A DNA stretch of 47,850 nt from an uncultured Alcaligenaceae bacterium (GTDB lineage Bacteria; Pseudomonadota; Gammaproteobacteria; Burkholderiales; Burkholderiaceae_B). The translations under genes and the position numbers were made by a program. Each line of letters opens with the position of its first letter. The first letter of the stretch is position 1. Shown here one piece after another: positions 6,929 to 13,969 of this stretch. The notes below the pieces were generated by a model, which saw nothing but the letters and a program-made list of their open reading frames with translations, had not been told where the DNA came from and did not search any database. The stretch covers positions 1-47,850 of the forward strand of contig CALFXX010000030.1 in the NCBI GenBank assembly GCA_937952975.1. Reading direction: 5' to 3'.

Positions 6929-8293
6929 TTAAACCTTCTTAATCGCAAAGCTGTCGAGGTACTCTTTGGGCTTGCTTGAATCAAACACTTTGCCCATCAC
7001 CGTGATCGATTTTGTATTGGCCGTTGGTGCAACCAAGCCGGCTTGCTCCATGGCGCGACGCGCATCGGTCGCCAAGAACACCTCTCGGGCAATTTTTTGA
7101 TAATCAACGTCGCCCTTAATCTGACCCCAGCGTTGCATCTGGGTCAAGATCCAAATTGCAAACGACTCCCACGGAAACGGATCAAAGCCGGCGCGGTCTG
7201 GTACCTTTTTAACGCCGCCCAAGCCATCGGCGAAAGTCCCTGTTAATACTTGTTCTACCACCGTTAAGGGCTGGTTTAAATAGTTGGGGGTCGAAATCGC
7301 GGCAGCAATTTCTTTACGGTTTTCTGCTTTTTGCGCATAGGCCGTCGCTTCAACGATTGCGCGCAATAACGCACCGTAGGTGTTAGGGTTTGCGGTCACA
7401 AACTCTTTGCTCGCAGCAAACGCGCAACAGGGATGGCCATCCCACAATTCTTTAGAGAGCAGGTGAATAAACCCAACACCGTCAAACACTGCACGTTGAT
7501 TAACAGGATCTGGTCCTAAAAAGCCATCGATATTGTCGGCGCGCAAGTTTGCAACCATCTCTGGCGGGGGCACAACGCGGATCTGCACGTCGCGATCAGG
7601 GTCAAGACCATTTTCTGCCAGGTAGTAGCGCAACAAATAGTTGTGCATCGAATAGTCAAAGGGGATCGCGAATTTAAAGCCTTTCCAGTCTTTAGGATTG
7701 CGCTTGTCTTTGTGCTTCATGGCAAGCGTGATCGCCTGCCCGTTGATGTTTTCAATCGCAGGGACGGTGTAAGGGGTGGGCGCAGCACCTGCGCCAATCG
7801 AAATCGCGATCGGCATGGGCGATAGCATATGAGCAGCGTCGTACTCTTTGTTCATGGTTTTGTCGCGAATCACGGCCCAACCTGCGGTCTTGATCACTTC
7901 AACACTCAGACCCTGACGCTTATAAAAGCCCATCGGGTCGGCCATAATGATTGGCGTGGCACAGGTGATTGGGATAAAGCCGATTTTTAAATCTGTTTTC
8001 TCTAGCTTGCCGCCTTGCGCGAAGGCTTCTTTGGCAGCCGCTAACGGAAACAGCGCAGACAACGCAGCCAGGGCGGTCGGTGCGCCTACCGCCTGCAAAA
8101 AGCGACGGCGCATGCCATCTTCAGGAAACACCGCGCGCATCACGGCTTGCTCAACCACACGCGAGGTCAATGCATCGGATGAGCGCTGATCGACTAGCGC
8201 AGCGCTGGCTTGATGCTCGGCTTCAGACTGATGCTGGCCACAGGCGCAGCGCAAACGAACGTTCGAATCAAATGGATTTGAAAATAATGACAT
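6929..8293 (-). CDS. cynA: Cyanate/nitrate-type ABC transporter substrate-binding protein, Tat signal
   Basis: A 454-residue NrtA/CmpA-like periplasmic binding protein, first gene of the operon. The ATG at 8293 is preferred: AAAGGG lies 8 bases upstream and the predicted sigma-54 transcript starts near 8324, leaving an earlier ATG at 8311 with almost no leader. Residues 1-60 are a long polar extension containing CACGQH (16-21) and HQSEAEH; then comes a twin-arginine motif RRRFLQ (62-67), a hydrophobic segment ending in AFAQ near residue 93, and the mature domain starting LKIGFIPITCATPIIMADPMGFYKRQG, typical of NrtA-type proteins. Tat export implies folding before export. It binds cyanate by inference from cynS; nitrate or bicarbonate binding by relatives shows the fold is anion-specific. 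Confidence 0.9.
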   Translation of the reverse strand: MSLFSNPFDSNVRLRCACGQHQSEAEHQASAALVDQRSSDALTSRVVEQAVMRAVFPEDGMRRRFLQAVGAPTALAALSALFPLAAAKEAFAQGGKLEKTDLKIGFIPITCATPIIMADPMGFYKRQGLSVEVIKTAGWAVIRDKTMNKEYDAAHMLSPMPIAISIGAGAAPTPYTVPAIENINGQAITLAMKHKDKRNPKDWKGFKFAIPFDYSMHNYLLRYYLAENGLDPDRDVQIRVVPPPEMVANLRADNIDGFLGPDPVNQRAVFDGVGFIHLLSKELWDGHPCCAFAASKEFVTANPNTYGALLRAIVEATAYAQKAENRKEIAAAISTPNYLNQPLTVVEQVLTGTFADGLGGVKKVPDRAGFDPFPWESFAIWILTQMQRWGQIKGDVDYQKIAREVFLATDARRAMEQAGLVAPTANTKSITVMGKVFDSSKPKEYLDSFAIKKV

Positions 8294-8316
8294 CGTGAGC
8301 ACCCTTTGCATTGAGA

Positions 8317-8333
8317 CTTGACATCAGGTCAAG
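8317..8333. promoter_or_regulatory. Inverted repeat at the predicted cyn transcription start
   Basis: CTTGAC (8317-8322) and GTCAAG (8328-8333) form a perfect 6-bp inverted repeat with a 5-base spacer. It begins one base beyond the -12 element and covers the predicted +1, so a bound protein would block transcription or open-complex formation. It could be an operator for an unidentified regulator, or a short RNA hairpin at the 5' end of the transcript. Confidence 0.4.
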
Positions 8334-8349
8334 AGCAAATAGCGTGCCA
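8334..8349 (-). promoter_or_regulatory. Sigma-54 (-24/-12) promoter of the cyn operon
   Basis: On the minus strand the sequence is TGGCACG, four bases (CTAT), then TTGCT, preceded by T. This matches the sigma-54 consensus YTGGCACGN4TTGCW at every defined position with the required spacing between the GG and GC pairs. The predicted start is near 8324, giving a leader of about 30 bases that includes the AAAGGG ribosome site of cynA. Sigma-54 control needs an enhancer-binding activator, most likely NtrC for a nitrogen source. Confidence 0.85.
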
Positions 8350-8436
8350 ACTTTAGAAAAAAGACTCGTTATGGGGCAAAACCGCACGACCTCGCAAGCA
8401 GAATGCCTTATTTAACGGCGCGATCCCAGATTTGTG

Positions 8437-8453
8437 CGCATTAACTTAGTGCA
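8437..8453. promoter_or_regulatory. NtrC-like enhancer site, proximal
   Basis: CGCATTAACTTAGTGCA matches 10 of the 14 defined positions of the NtrC dyad TGCACCAN3TGGTGCA. It is centred about 120 bases upstream of the predicted sigma-54 start, within the usual enhancer range. Alone it would be weak; its pairing with a better site 39 bases further upstream raises the likelihood. Confidence 0.45.
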
Positions 8454-8474
8454 AAGCCGATCGATAATATAAAA

Positions 8475-8642
8475 ATGCACCAAAACGGTGATTGCAACAC
8501 GTCTTACCCATACCTCTGCGAACGCGTCCGCTTCTTAGACGGTTGCCTGTATGTCTCGGAGAAAGACTCGACACAGAAGGTTGCACCGCCTGAAAAATAT
8601 TACGAACAGCTTGCATTGCTAGGCACGTTCAACTCACTCTAA
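8475..8642 (+). CDS. Possible 55-residue small ORF, unknown
   Basis: An ATG at 8475 opens 55 codons ending in TAA at 8640-8642. The composition looks protein-like (four Cys or Cys-adjacent aromatic positions early, then a polar charged centre and a Leu-rich end, ALLGTFNSL). There is no ribosome binding site, the start codon overlaps the distal NtrC-like site, and the last 9 bases overlap the end of the convergent phosphohydrolase gene. It may be a remnant of a lost gene or chance. I do not recognise it. It accounts for about half of the 340-base gap between the cyn and ugp-like operons; the rest of that gap is the cyn control region. Confidence 0.22.
   Translation: MHQNGDCNTSYPYLCERVRFLDGCLYVSEKDSTQKVAPPEKYYEQLALLGTFNSL
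8476..8492. promoter_or_regulatory. NtrC-like enhancer site, distal
   Basis: TGCACCAAAACGGTGAT matches 11 of the 14 defined positions of the NtrC dyad TGCACCAN3TGGTGCA, including the whole left half-site. It is centred about 160 bases upstream of the predicted cyn transcription start. Confidence 0.55.
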
Positions 8643-9560
8643 TTCAAGCAATACCGGCTGATGATCAGACGCTTGGGTCGTTTGATTGACGGCAAAACCT
8701 TTGACGCGGTGGGCGAGCGAATCGCTGACAAAAAAGAAATCGCAGCCAACGGGCTCTGGGCCGTAAGTTCGATCAAAGAGCCTAAAGGTCGAGGGGTAGG
8801 CTGCGCCAGGATGGAGTAAGTCAAAGCTATTCACAAGCTTGCCCGTAGACTCAGTTTGAGGAGCACCTGTTTGGACAATGCCTCCTTGAGCGGCTTCAAG
8901 TGACCGTGCGCCGATTGTGCCGTCGCTGGCCTGAATCATAGTGGCGTACTCTTCGCTGTCAGACTCAAAGTTAAAGTCACCGCAAATAATTGTGTCGGTC
9001 GTGAGCGGCTTGGGTTGATAAGGTGTGCCCTGCTCTGTTTTAGAGGGTTGCGCCGCTAAGGCACAACCTTGCACATGCAGCTCACGCAGGGCTCTGGTTT
9101 GCGCATGGCGCATCACTTGGTTGTAGTACTCAAGGTGACTGGTGATGAGCCGCACTGGCCCCCAAGGCGCTTGCACGGTGCAGGTCAGCGCAATGCGCTG
9201 CATGCTTGGTGTAGGCTGCTGCATCGGCGGATTAGGATACGGCAAGGGTGTGTGCTGCACTTGCCTGACCGGCAAGCGCGTCGCGATCAAGTTGCCAAAC
9301 TGTTGACGCATCGTGCCGCAAGGCGAAAGCTCATCAATCGCTGGGCTAAAAAACACCTCAAACCCCGGCAGCAACTGTTTCACAATCGCGGGTTGATTAG
9401 GTTGCAATGTACCCGTCAGGGCTGTGTAATTGACCGCAACCTCTTGCATGCAAATTGCATCAAAATCTGCCATCTCGCGGGCAACACTAAGCACGCGCGC
9501 GATGTCGACAACGTTGTCCAAGCCTTTAAACCACTGCACGTTATAGGTCACGATTTTCAT
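8634..9560 (-). CDS. Endonuclease/exonuclease/phosphatase (EEP) family hydrolase in the ugp-like operon
   Basis: A 308-residue EEP-fold metal-dependent phosphohydrolase. Diagnostic residues are all visible: TYNVQWF (Asn7), CMQEV (Glu40), the substrate-side IICGDFNFESDSEEY (GDFN motif, Asp and Asn), and the C-terminal SDHQPV (Asp-His pair). There is no signal peptide, so it acts in the cytoplasm. Its start overlaps the stop of the permease gene by 4 bases (ATGA), so it is translationally coupled and the last member of the operon. EEP enzymes cleave phosphodiesters or phosphomonoesters (nucleases, sphingomyelinases, inositol phosphatases). In this place other ugp operons carry the glycerophosphodiesterase UgpQ, so a role in cleaving imported glycerophosphodiesters is a reasonable inference. 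A DNA nuclease role cannot be excluded. Confidence 0.88.
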   Translation of the reverse strand: MKIVTYNVQWFKGLDNVVDIARVLSVAREMADFDAICMQEVAVNYTALTGTLQPNQPAIVKQLLPGFEVFFSPAIDELSPCGTMRQQFGNLIATRLPVRQVQHTPLPYPNPPMQQPTPSMQRIALTCTVQAPWGPVRLITSHLEYYNQVMRHAQTRALRELHVQGCALAAQPSKTEQGTPYQPKPLTTDTIICGDFNFESDSEEYATMIQASDGTIGARSLEAAQGGIVQTGAPQTESTGKLVNSFDLLHPGAAYPSTFRLFDRTYGPEPVGCDFFFVSDSLAHRVKGFAVNQTTQASDHQPVLLELE

Positions 9561-10375
9561 TTGATACCTGCCCGCATGAACGACTGCACAAATTGTCGTT
9601 GGAAAATTAAAAACCCAATGAGTAGTGGCCCTGAAGTCAGCAAGGTTGCGGCAGTAATCACTGACCAGTCAATACCCTGATCTGTTGACGAGAACACCTG
9701 CAAGCCGACTGTCAACGGCCTCGAGCCGACTGAGTTGCTCACCACTAAGGGCCATAAGAAATTGTTCCAGTGATAACTGACTGAGACAAGTGCAAAAGCA
9801 AGGTACGTTGGTTTGGCCAAAGGGATATAAACATGGCGCAAGACCTGCAAAGACGAGGCGCCCTCCATCTCGGCAGCCTCAACAAGCTCTTTAGGAATTG
9901 TTCTAAAGGTTTGGCGTAACAGAAAGATCGCAAACGCTGAGGCGAAGTAAGGCAGACCAATGCCAAACAAGGTATCCACCAACCCAAGCTTAGTTAAGGT
10001 TTGATAGTTTCTAACGATTAGAATTTCGGGCATGATCATCAGCTGGATCAGCACCAACGAAAACATCAGGTTTTTACCGCAAAACTCGTAGCGCGCAAAC
10101 GCATAGGCTGCCAACGTACAGAGCAACAACTGCATCGCCAAAATCGTGCCCACCAGCAGTGTCGTATTTAAAAAATACCGGGCAAACGGTGCCGCATCCC
10201 AAGCAATCAAAAAGTTATTGAACGTCAAGGGTGCCGTCAACACCAACTTGGTCGCAAACTCTGACGGATGAAAAGCCGCCCAGCAGGCATACAGCAGAGG
10301 CAAAATCCATAACAAGGCCAACACCCACGCCCCCAGCGTTGATAACCACCCTGCGTGTGCACCCTGCGCTCTCAT
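9557..10375 (-). CDS. ugpE: Carbohydrate/glycerol-phosphate ABC transporter permease (UgpE/MalG type)
   Basis: A 272-residue inner-membrane permease of the MalG/UgpE family with six predicted helices, the first at about residues 13-33. The EAA loop, EAAEMEGASSLQVLRHVYIPLAKP (split around residues 166-190), docks to the ATPase. The chain ends in the family-typical FQRQFVQSFMRAGIK, with G-I-K. It overlaps the preceding permease by 4 bases and the following EEP gene by 4 bases, so all three are translationally coupled. Specificity for glycerol-3-phosphate or glycerophosphodiesters is inferred from the Pho-box-like promoter of the operon and the phosphohydrolase at its end; sugar import is the alternative. 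Confidence 0.85.
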   Translation of the reverse strand: MRAQGAHAGWLSTLGAWVLALLWILPLLYACWAAFHPSEFATKLVLTAPLTFNNFLIAWDAAPFARYFLNTTLLVGTILAMQLLLCTLAAYAFARYEFCGKNLMFSLVLIQLMIMPEILIVRNYQTLTKLGLVDTLFGIGLPYFASAFAIFLLRQTFRTIPKELVEAAEMEGASSLQVLRHVYIPLAKPTYLAFALVSVSYHWNNFLWPLVVSNSVGSRPLTVGLQVFSSTDQGIDWSVITAATLLTSGPLLIGFLIFQRQFVQSFMRAGIK

Positions 10376-11247
10376 CGGTAGTGCGTCCGACGGTCAAGCA
10401 GAAAAAATTGCAGCAGCCCCACCAACGCTAGTAGCGCGAGCAGCACCGCAGTCAATGCCGAGGCATAGCCTTGATCCCAAAATTTAAACCCGACTTCATA
10501 TAAATAAAACAACAATAAAGAAGAGGCGTTATCGGGCCCGCCCTTCGTCATCACAATAATGTGATCGACCATTCTGAAGGCATTGATCAAGGCATTGACC
10601 AAGACAAAAATGGTCGTTGGCATCAACAGTGGCCATTGGATACGTCTGAAGAAATACCAACTACTTGCACCTTCAATCTGAGCTGCCTCTTTATAACTTG
10701 GGCTCAACGTTTGCAAGGCAGCCAAATAAAAAATCATAAAAAAACCAGCTTCTTTCCAGATCGCCACCACGATCACAGAGCCTAATACCAGGTTCGGGTC
10801 GCCTAGCCAGTTTTGGCTCGCAAAACCAAACACCTGCAACACTTGATTGATTAACCCATAGCCCGGCGTATAGAAAAAAATCCAGATATTGGCCACCGCA
10901 ATCATCGGTAACACAGTCGGTAAAAAATAAGACAAGCGCAAAAATTGCCGACCAGCAATTTTATCGTTGACCCACAGCGCCATGCTGACCGACAGCGCGA
11001 TTGAGAGCGGTATCGTCGCTAACGCAAACCAAAGATTGTTGATGAAAGACTTCCAAAAGATTGGATCTTCGATCATTCCTTGATAGTTATCCAGCCCAAC
11101 AAATACCCCTGCCCGCCCCCCACGTGGAGTCGACATCAGACTATCGATCAACGTAGCCACGGCCGGATAATGCGTAAAGCCCACCAAAAAAACGAAGGCG
11201 GGCAAGAGCAGCAAATACGCGTAAATCTGGTGGCGCAGGGTATACAT
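10372..11247 (-). CDS. ugpA: Carbohydrate/glycerol-phosphate ABC transporter permease (UgpA/MalF type)
   Basis: A 291-residue permease of the UgpA/MalF type with six predicted helices (the first around residues 9-29). The EAA loop reads YKEAAQIEGASSWYFFRRIQWP near residues 190-211. UgpA-like marks include GLDNYQGMIEDPIFWKSFINN in the first periplasmic region and MTKGGPDNASSLLLFYLYE. A start ATG at 11247 has no clear ribosome binding site, and 150 bases containing a terminator-like hairpin separate it from the binding-protein gene. The partner permease overlaps its stop by 4 bases. Substrate assignment as for the rest of the operon. Confidence 0.85.
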   Translation of the reverse strand: MYTLRHQIYAYLLLLPAFVFLVGFTHYPAVATLIDSLMSTPRGGRAGVFVGLDNYQGMIEDPIFWKSFINNLWFALATIPLSIALSVSMALWVNDKIAGRQFLRLSYFLPTVLPMIAVANIWIFFYTPGYGLINQVLQVFGFASQNWLGDPNLVLGSVIVVAIWKEAGFFMIFYLAALQTLSPSYKEAAQIEGASSWYFFRRIQWPLLMPTTIFVLVNALINAFRMVDHIIVMTKGGPDNASSLLLFYLYEVGFKFWDQGYASALTAVLLALLALVGLLQFFLLDRRTHYR

Positions 11248-11348
11248 GTTTTTATATTGAACTCAGCGCACTGAGCCGGTATGCCAAAGACTCAGTGCAT
11301 GAATTCTTGCAAAATAAACAAGGCTGATGCACGGTGATCAAAAAAGGA

Positions 11349-11370
11349 GAGGCCGTACACGTTAAGCCTC
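11349..11370 (-). terminator. Terminator-like hairpin between binding-protein and permease genes
   Basis: GAGGC (11349-11353) and GCCTC (11366-11370), 12-base loop, followed in the minus sense by TCC and six T. It falls in the 150-base gap inside the ugp-like operon and could act as a leaky terminator that lowers permease expression relative to the binding protein. Confidence 0.35.
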
Positions 11371-11397
11371 ACCTGTCTTGCACCCAACTACCTGTCT

Positions 11398-12681
11398 TTA
11401 CTTTTGAAACGGACGCAGAATACGTGTCGCTTCGGCTTGCGCATCCTTCATGGCCTGCTCAGGCGTTTTGGTACCCGTTAACGCCGCTTGCAAGCCATCG
11501 TTCAAGGCTTTCGTCACACGCTGATTGTCGTGGGTTGAAAGTTCCGCGACCGCAAACGGCAGTTGATCGCGTGCCACCAACGCGGGTGGAAACTCAGCCG
11601 CATATTTTTTCAAGGCGGGTGTTTCATAGGCCGCGGGCGACACAGCCACATAACCCGTGTCAATGCTCCATTGCGCAGCACGCTCGGGCTGTGTCAACCA
11701 CTTGGCAAATTTATACGCGCCCTCTTGCTCGGCAGCCGCAGCTTTTTTGAAGATAAAGAAATTACCGCCACCGGTTGGCGAACCCGCACGTGCACCAGCT
11801 GGCAACATCGCCACACCAAAATCAAACTTGGCATTCGTACGAATATTGGTCAGGTTGCCCGTCGTGGTCCAAATCATGGCGGCTTTTTTCTCCATAAAAT
11901 CGCGGGGCGTTGTACCCCACTCGACTACGCCTGGAGGATGAATGCCATGCTTTTTAGACAGATCAACCCAGTAACTCAGCGCCTGCACAACTTTGGGGTC
12001 GTCGTACTGAACCTTAGTGCCTTCGGCGTTGGCTAAGATGGCTCCGCTTTGGGTGCTGAAGCCTTGAAACAACCAATACGGAAACCCGCTCGAGGGCACT
12101 TGAATGCCCCACTGAGTGACATTACCGCTCGCATCCTTTTTGGTCAGCTTTTGACCCATACTGATGGTTTCAGCCCAAGTTTTAGGCGGGGTGTTTGGAT
12201 CAAGTCCGGCTTCTTTAAACGCCTCTTTGTTCCAGTACAGCACAACGGTTGAACGCTGAAATGGCACGCCCCAAGTTTTGTTGCCGAACTGACCATTCAA
12301 CATGAAGGCCGGGAAAAAACTTTTTAACCACTCGCGGTCAGCGTCGGTTTTGACAAAGTTATCAATCGGCGAAATAGCGTCTTCATCGGCCAGCGTAAAC
12401 GTATCGGTCGACAGCAAAATTGCGGCGGTCGGTGGTTTACCTGATTTGTGCGCGGTCAGCACCTTAACAATGGTTTCTTGATAGGTGCCCGAGTACACAG
12501 GCACGACGTTGTAGTCGGGGTTTTCTTTATTAAAGTCGGCCGCATACTGGTCGATGGTTTTTGTAATGGGCCCACCCACCGCTACTGGAAAATAAAAAGA
12601 AATATCCGTTTTCGCCAAAACAGCCGCGCTTGTACAAAGCCCAGCAGTCAGCAACGCCATACGACTTAGCATCTGTTTCAT
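11398..12681 (-). CDS. ugpB: Extracellular solute-binding protein family 1, UgpB-like
   Basis: A 427-residue periplasmic binding protein. It starts with a Sec signal peptide (MKQMLSRMALLTAGLCTSAAVLA, cleavage near residue 23), then the mature domain with FYFPVAVGGPITKTIDQYAADFNKENPDYNVVPVYSG split around residues 28-65; the V-GG-typical start and PVYSGTYQET resemble UgpB proteins that bind sn-glycerol-3-phosphate. Three start codons are stacked (TTG 12687, ATG 12684, ATG 12681); AGAGGA lies 6 bases from the ATG at 12681, which I use. It follows the ATPase gene by 17 bases. Trp-rich motifs such as WGVPFQRSTVVLYWNKEAF and GGGNFFIF are typical of the family. Exact ligand is inferred from operon control. 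Confidence 0.88.
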   Translation of the reverse strand: MKQMLSRMALLTAGLCTSAAVLAKTDISFYFPVAVGGPITKTIDQYAADFNKENPDYNVVPVYSGTYQETIVKVLTAHKSGKPPTAAILLSTDTFTLADEDAISPIDNFVKTDADREWLKSFFPAFMLNGQFGNKTWGVPFQRSTVVLYWNKEAFKEAGLDPNTPPKTWAETISMGQKLTKKDASGNVTQWGIQVPSSGFPYWLFQGFSTQSGAILANAEGTKVQYDDPKVVQALSYWVDLSKKHGIHPPGVVEWGTTPRDFMEKKAAMIWTTTGNLTNIRTNAKFDFGVAMLPAGARAGSPTGGGNFFIFKKAAAAEQEGAYKFAKWLTQPERAAQWSIDTGYVAVSPAAYETPALKKYAAEFPPALVARDQLPFAVAELSTHDNQRVTKALNDGLQAALTGTKTPEQAMKDAQAEATRILRPFQK

Positions 12682-12698
12682 CATCAATCCTCTTTGGT

Positions 12699-13715
12699 TT
12701 AAATACGTCGTCCATGTTCATCGAACCAATGCAAGTTCGATGGATTCCAACTCAATTGCACCTCACCTTGTACAGCCAAGGCATGTTTACCTTGCGCGCG
12801 CACAGCCAAAATCTGAGAGCCCACCCGCGCATGCAGCAATAAATCGGCACCCGTAAATTCGGTCTTTTCAACAATAAAACTAGGCCCCGTGCCAAGCACA
12901 ACGTCCTCGGGGCGCAGCCCCACGCGAACAGCCCCGGCCGGCGCTAAGACCTCAAGGCTGCTGCCAGCAATACGCCTTTGCTCAAGCGCAAGAATATTCA
13001 TACGCGCGCTACCAATAAACTGTGCCGCGAACAGCGTGCCGGGCTTTTGATAGATCTCGAACGGGGTTGCAACTTGCTCGATGCGTCCGCTGTTTAACAG
13101 CACCACCCGGTCAGCCATACTCATGGCCTCAGTTTGATCATGTGTCACATACACCACAGACAAGCCAAGCTTTAATTGCAACGCACGTAACTCATGACGC
13201 ATTTCTTGACGCAGCTGTGCATCAAGATTTGAAAGTGGCTCGTCCATCAAACACAGGCGGCTATCAGCAACCAACGCACGGGCAAGCGCAACACGCTGCT
13301 GCTGGCCACCTGAAAGCTGACCCGGCTTACGGTCCTGATAAGCCGTTAGACTTAATAGGTCTAGTACTTTTTTCAAACGCGACTGTAAGTCGACGTTCGT
13401 GACGCGCCGCACGCGCAAACCAAACACGATGTTTTCTGCGACCGACAAGTGCGGAAACAAGGCATAGTTTTGAAAGACCATCGACACGCCGCGTTGCGAA
13501 GGTGCGAGCCGCGTCACTTCGCGATCAAAAATGCTGATCTGCCCGCTTGAGGCGCTTTCAAGCCCCGCGATTAAGCGAAGGGTGGTTGTCTTGCCGCACC
13601 CCGAGGGGCCGAGTAATACGGAAAACTCTCCGGCCGCAAGCGTCAAATCAGTTGGGTGCAACGCAATGGTGGCATCCCAATTTTTACTGACACCCGAAAA
13701 CTGAACAGCGGTCAT
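12699..13715 (-). CDS. ugpC: ABC transporter ATP-binding protein, UgpC/MalK type
   Basis: A 338-residue ATPase with an N-terminal nucleotide-binding domain and a C-terminal TOBE regulatory domain, the MalK/UgpC architecture. Motifs: Walker A GPSGCGKTT (36-44), Q-loop MVFQNYALFPH, signature LSGGQQQR, Walker B LCLMDEPLSNLDAQLR, H-loop YVTHDQTEA. The TOBE part carries VRVGLRPEDV. It is the first gene of the five-gene unit (C-B-A-E-EEP), which differs from the E. coli order ugpBAECQ. Its promoter region contains a Pho-box-like element 110-130 bases upstream. No strong ribosome site precedes the ATG. Confidence 0.9.
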   Translation of the reverse strand: MTAVQFSGVSKNWDATIALHPTDLTLAAGEFSVLLGPSGCGKTTTLRLIAGLESASSGQISIFDREVTRLAPSQRGVSMVFQNYALFPHLSVAENIVFGLRVRRVTNVDLQSRLKKVLDLLSLTAYQDRKPGQLSGGQQQRVALARALVADSRLCLMDEPLSNLDAQLRQEMRHELRALQLKLGLSVVYVTHDQTEAMSMADRVVLLNSGRIEQVATPFEIYQKPGTLFAAQFIGSARMNILALEQRRIAGSSLEVLAPAGAVRVGLRPEDVVLGTGPSFIVEKTEFTGADLLLHARVGSQILAVRAQGKHALAVQGEVQLSWNPSNLHWFDEHGRRI

Positions 13716-13807
13716 TTAAAAAATGTCTCAATATTTCGCAAGCATGACAAGCGCACTGGTAGCCAATAACGGCAATAACGCCTGAGGTAACGACACTGCT
13801 GAGATTA

Positions 13808-13813
13808 ATCGTA
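13808..13813 (-). promoter_or_regulatory. Candidate -10 element of the ugp-like operon
   Basis: TACGAT on the minus strand, 11 bases downstream of the Pho-box-like element. This is the geometry of PhoB-activated promoters, in which the Pho box replaces the -35 hexamer. It matches the consensus TATAAT at 4 of 6 positions. Confidence 0.45.
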
Positions 13814-13824
13814 GCTTAATTCAG

Positions 13825-13842
13825 GTGACAGGTTTGTGACGC
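13825..13842 (-). promoter_or_regulatory. Pho-box-like PhoB site upstream of the ugp-like operon
   Basis: On the minus strand GCGTCAC, AAAC, CTGTCAC: two 7-bp direct repeats separated by an A-rich 4-base spacer, the structure of a PhoB box. It matches 14 of 18 positions of CTKTCATAWAWCTGTCAY, the second repeat fully. A -10 candidate follows after 11 bases. It supports control by phosphate starvation and hence a glycerophosphate substrate for the transporter. The rest of the 13716-13969 divergent gap shows only a short imperfect repeat of ATCAACGCA (about 13909-13930). Confidence 0.65.
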
Positions 13843-13969
13843 CTCACGCATTTATGCTGCATTGCAAAATACGATGGGTAGGCTGCGCGGGCCACAAGGG
13901 TTATCATCAACGCATCCACGATCAACGCACCCACGCGACTCAGCGCTTGCGATCAATTAGTATTGACTC

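Noticed and set aside
9069..9680. 203-codon plus-strand ORF
   Set aside because: Shadow of the EEP and permease genes; His/Arg-rich composition typical of antisense frames.
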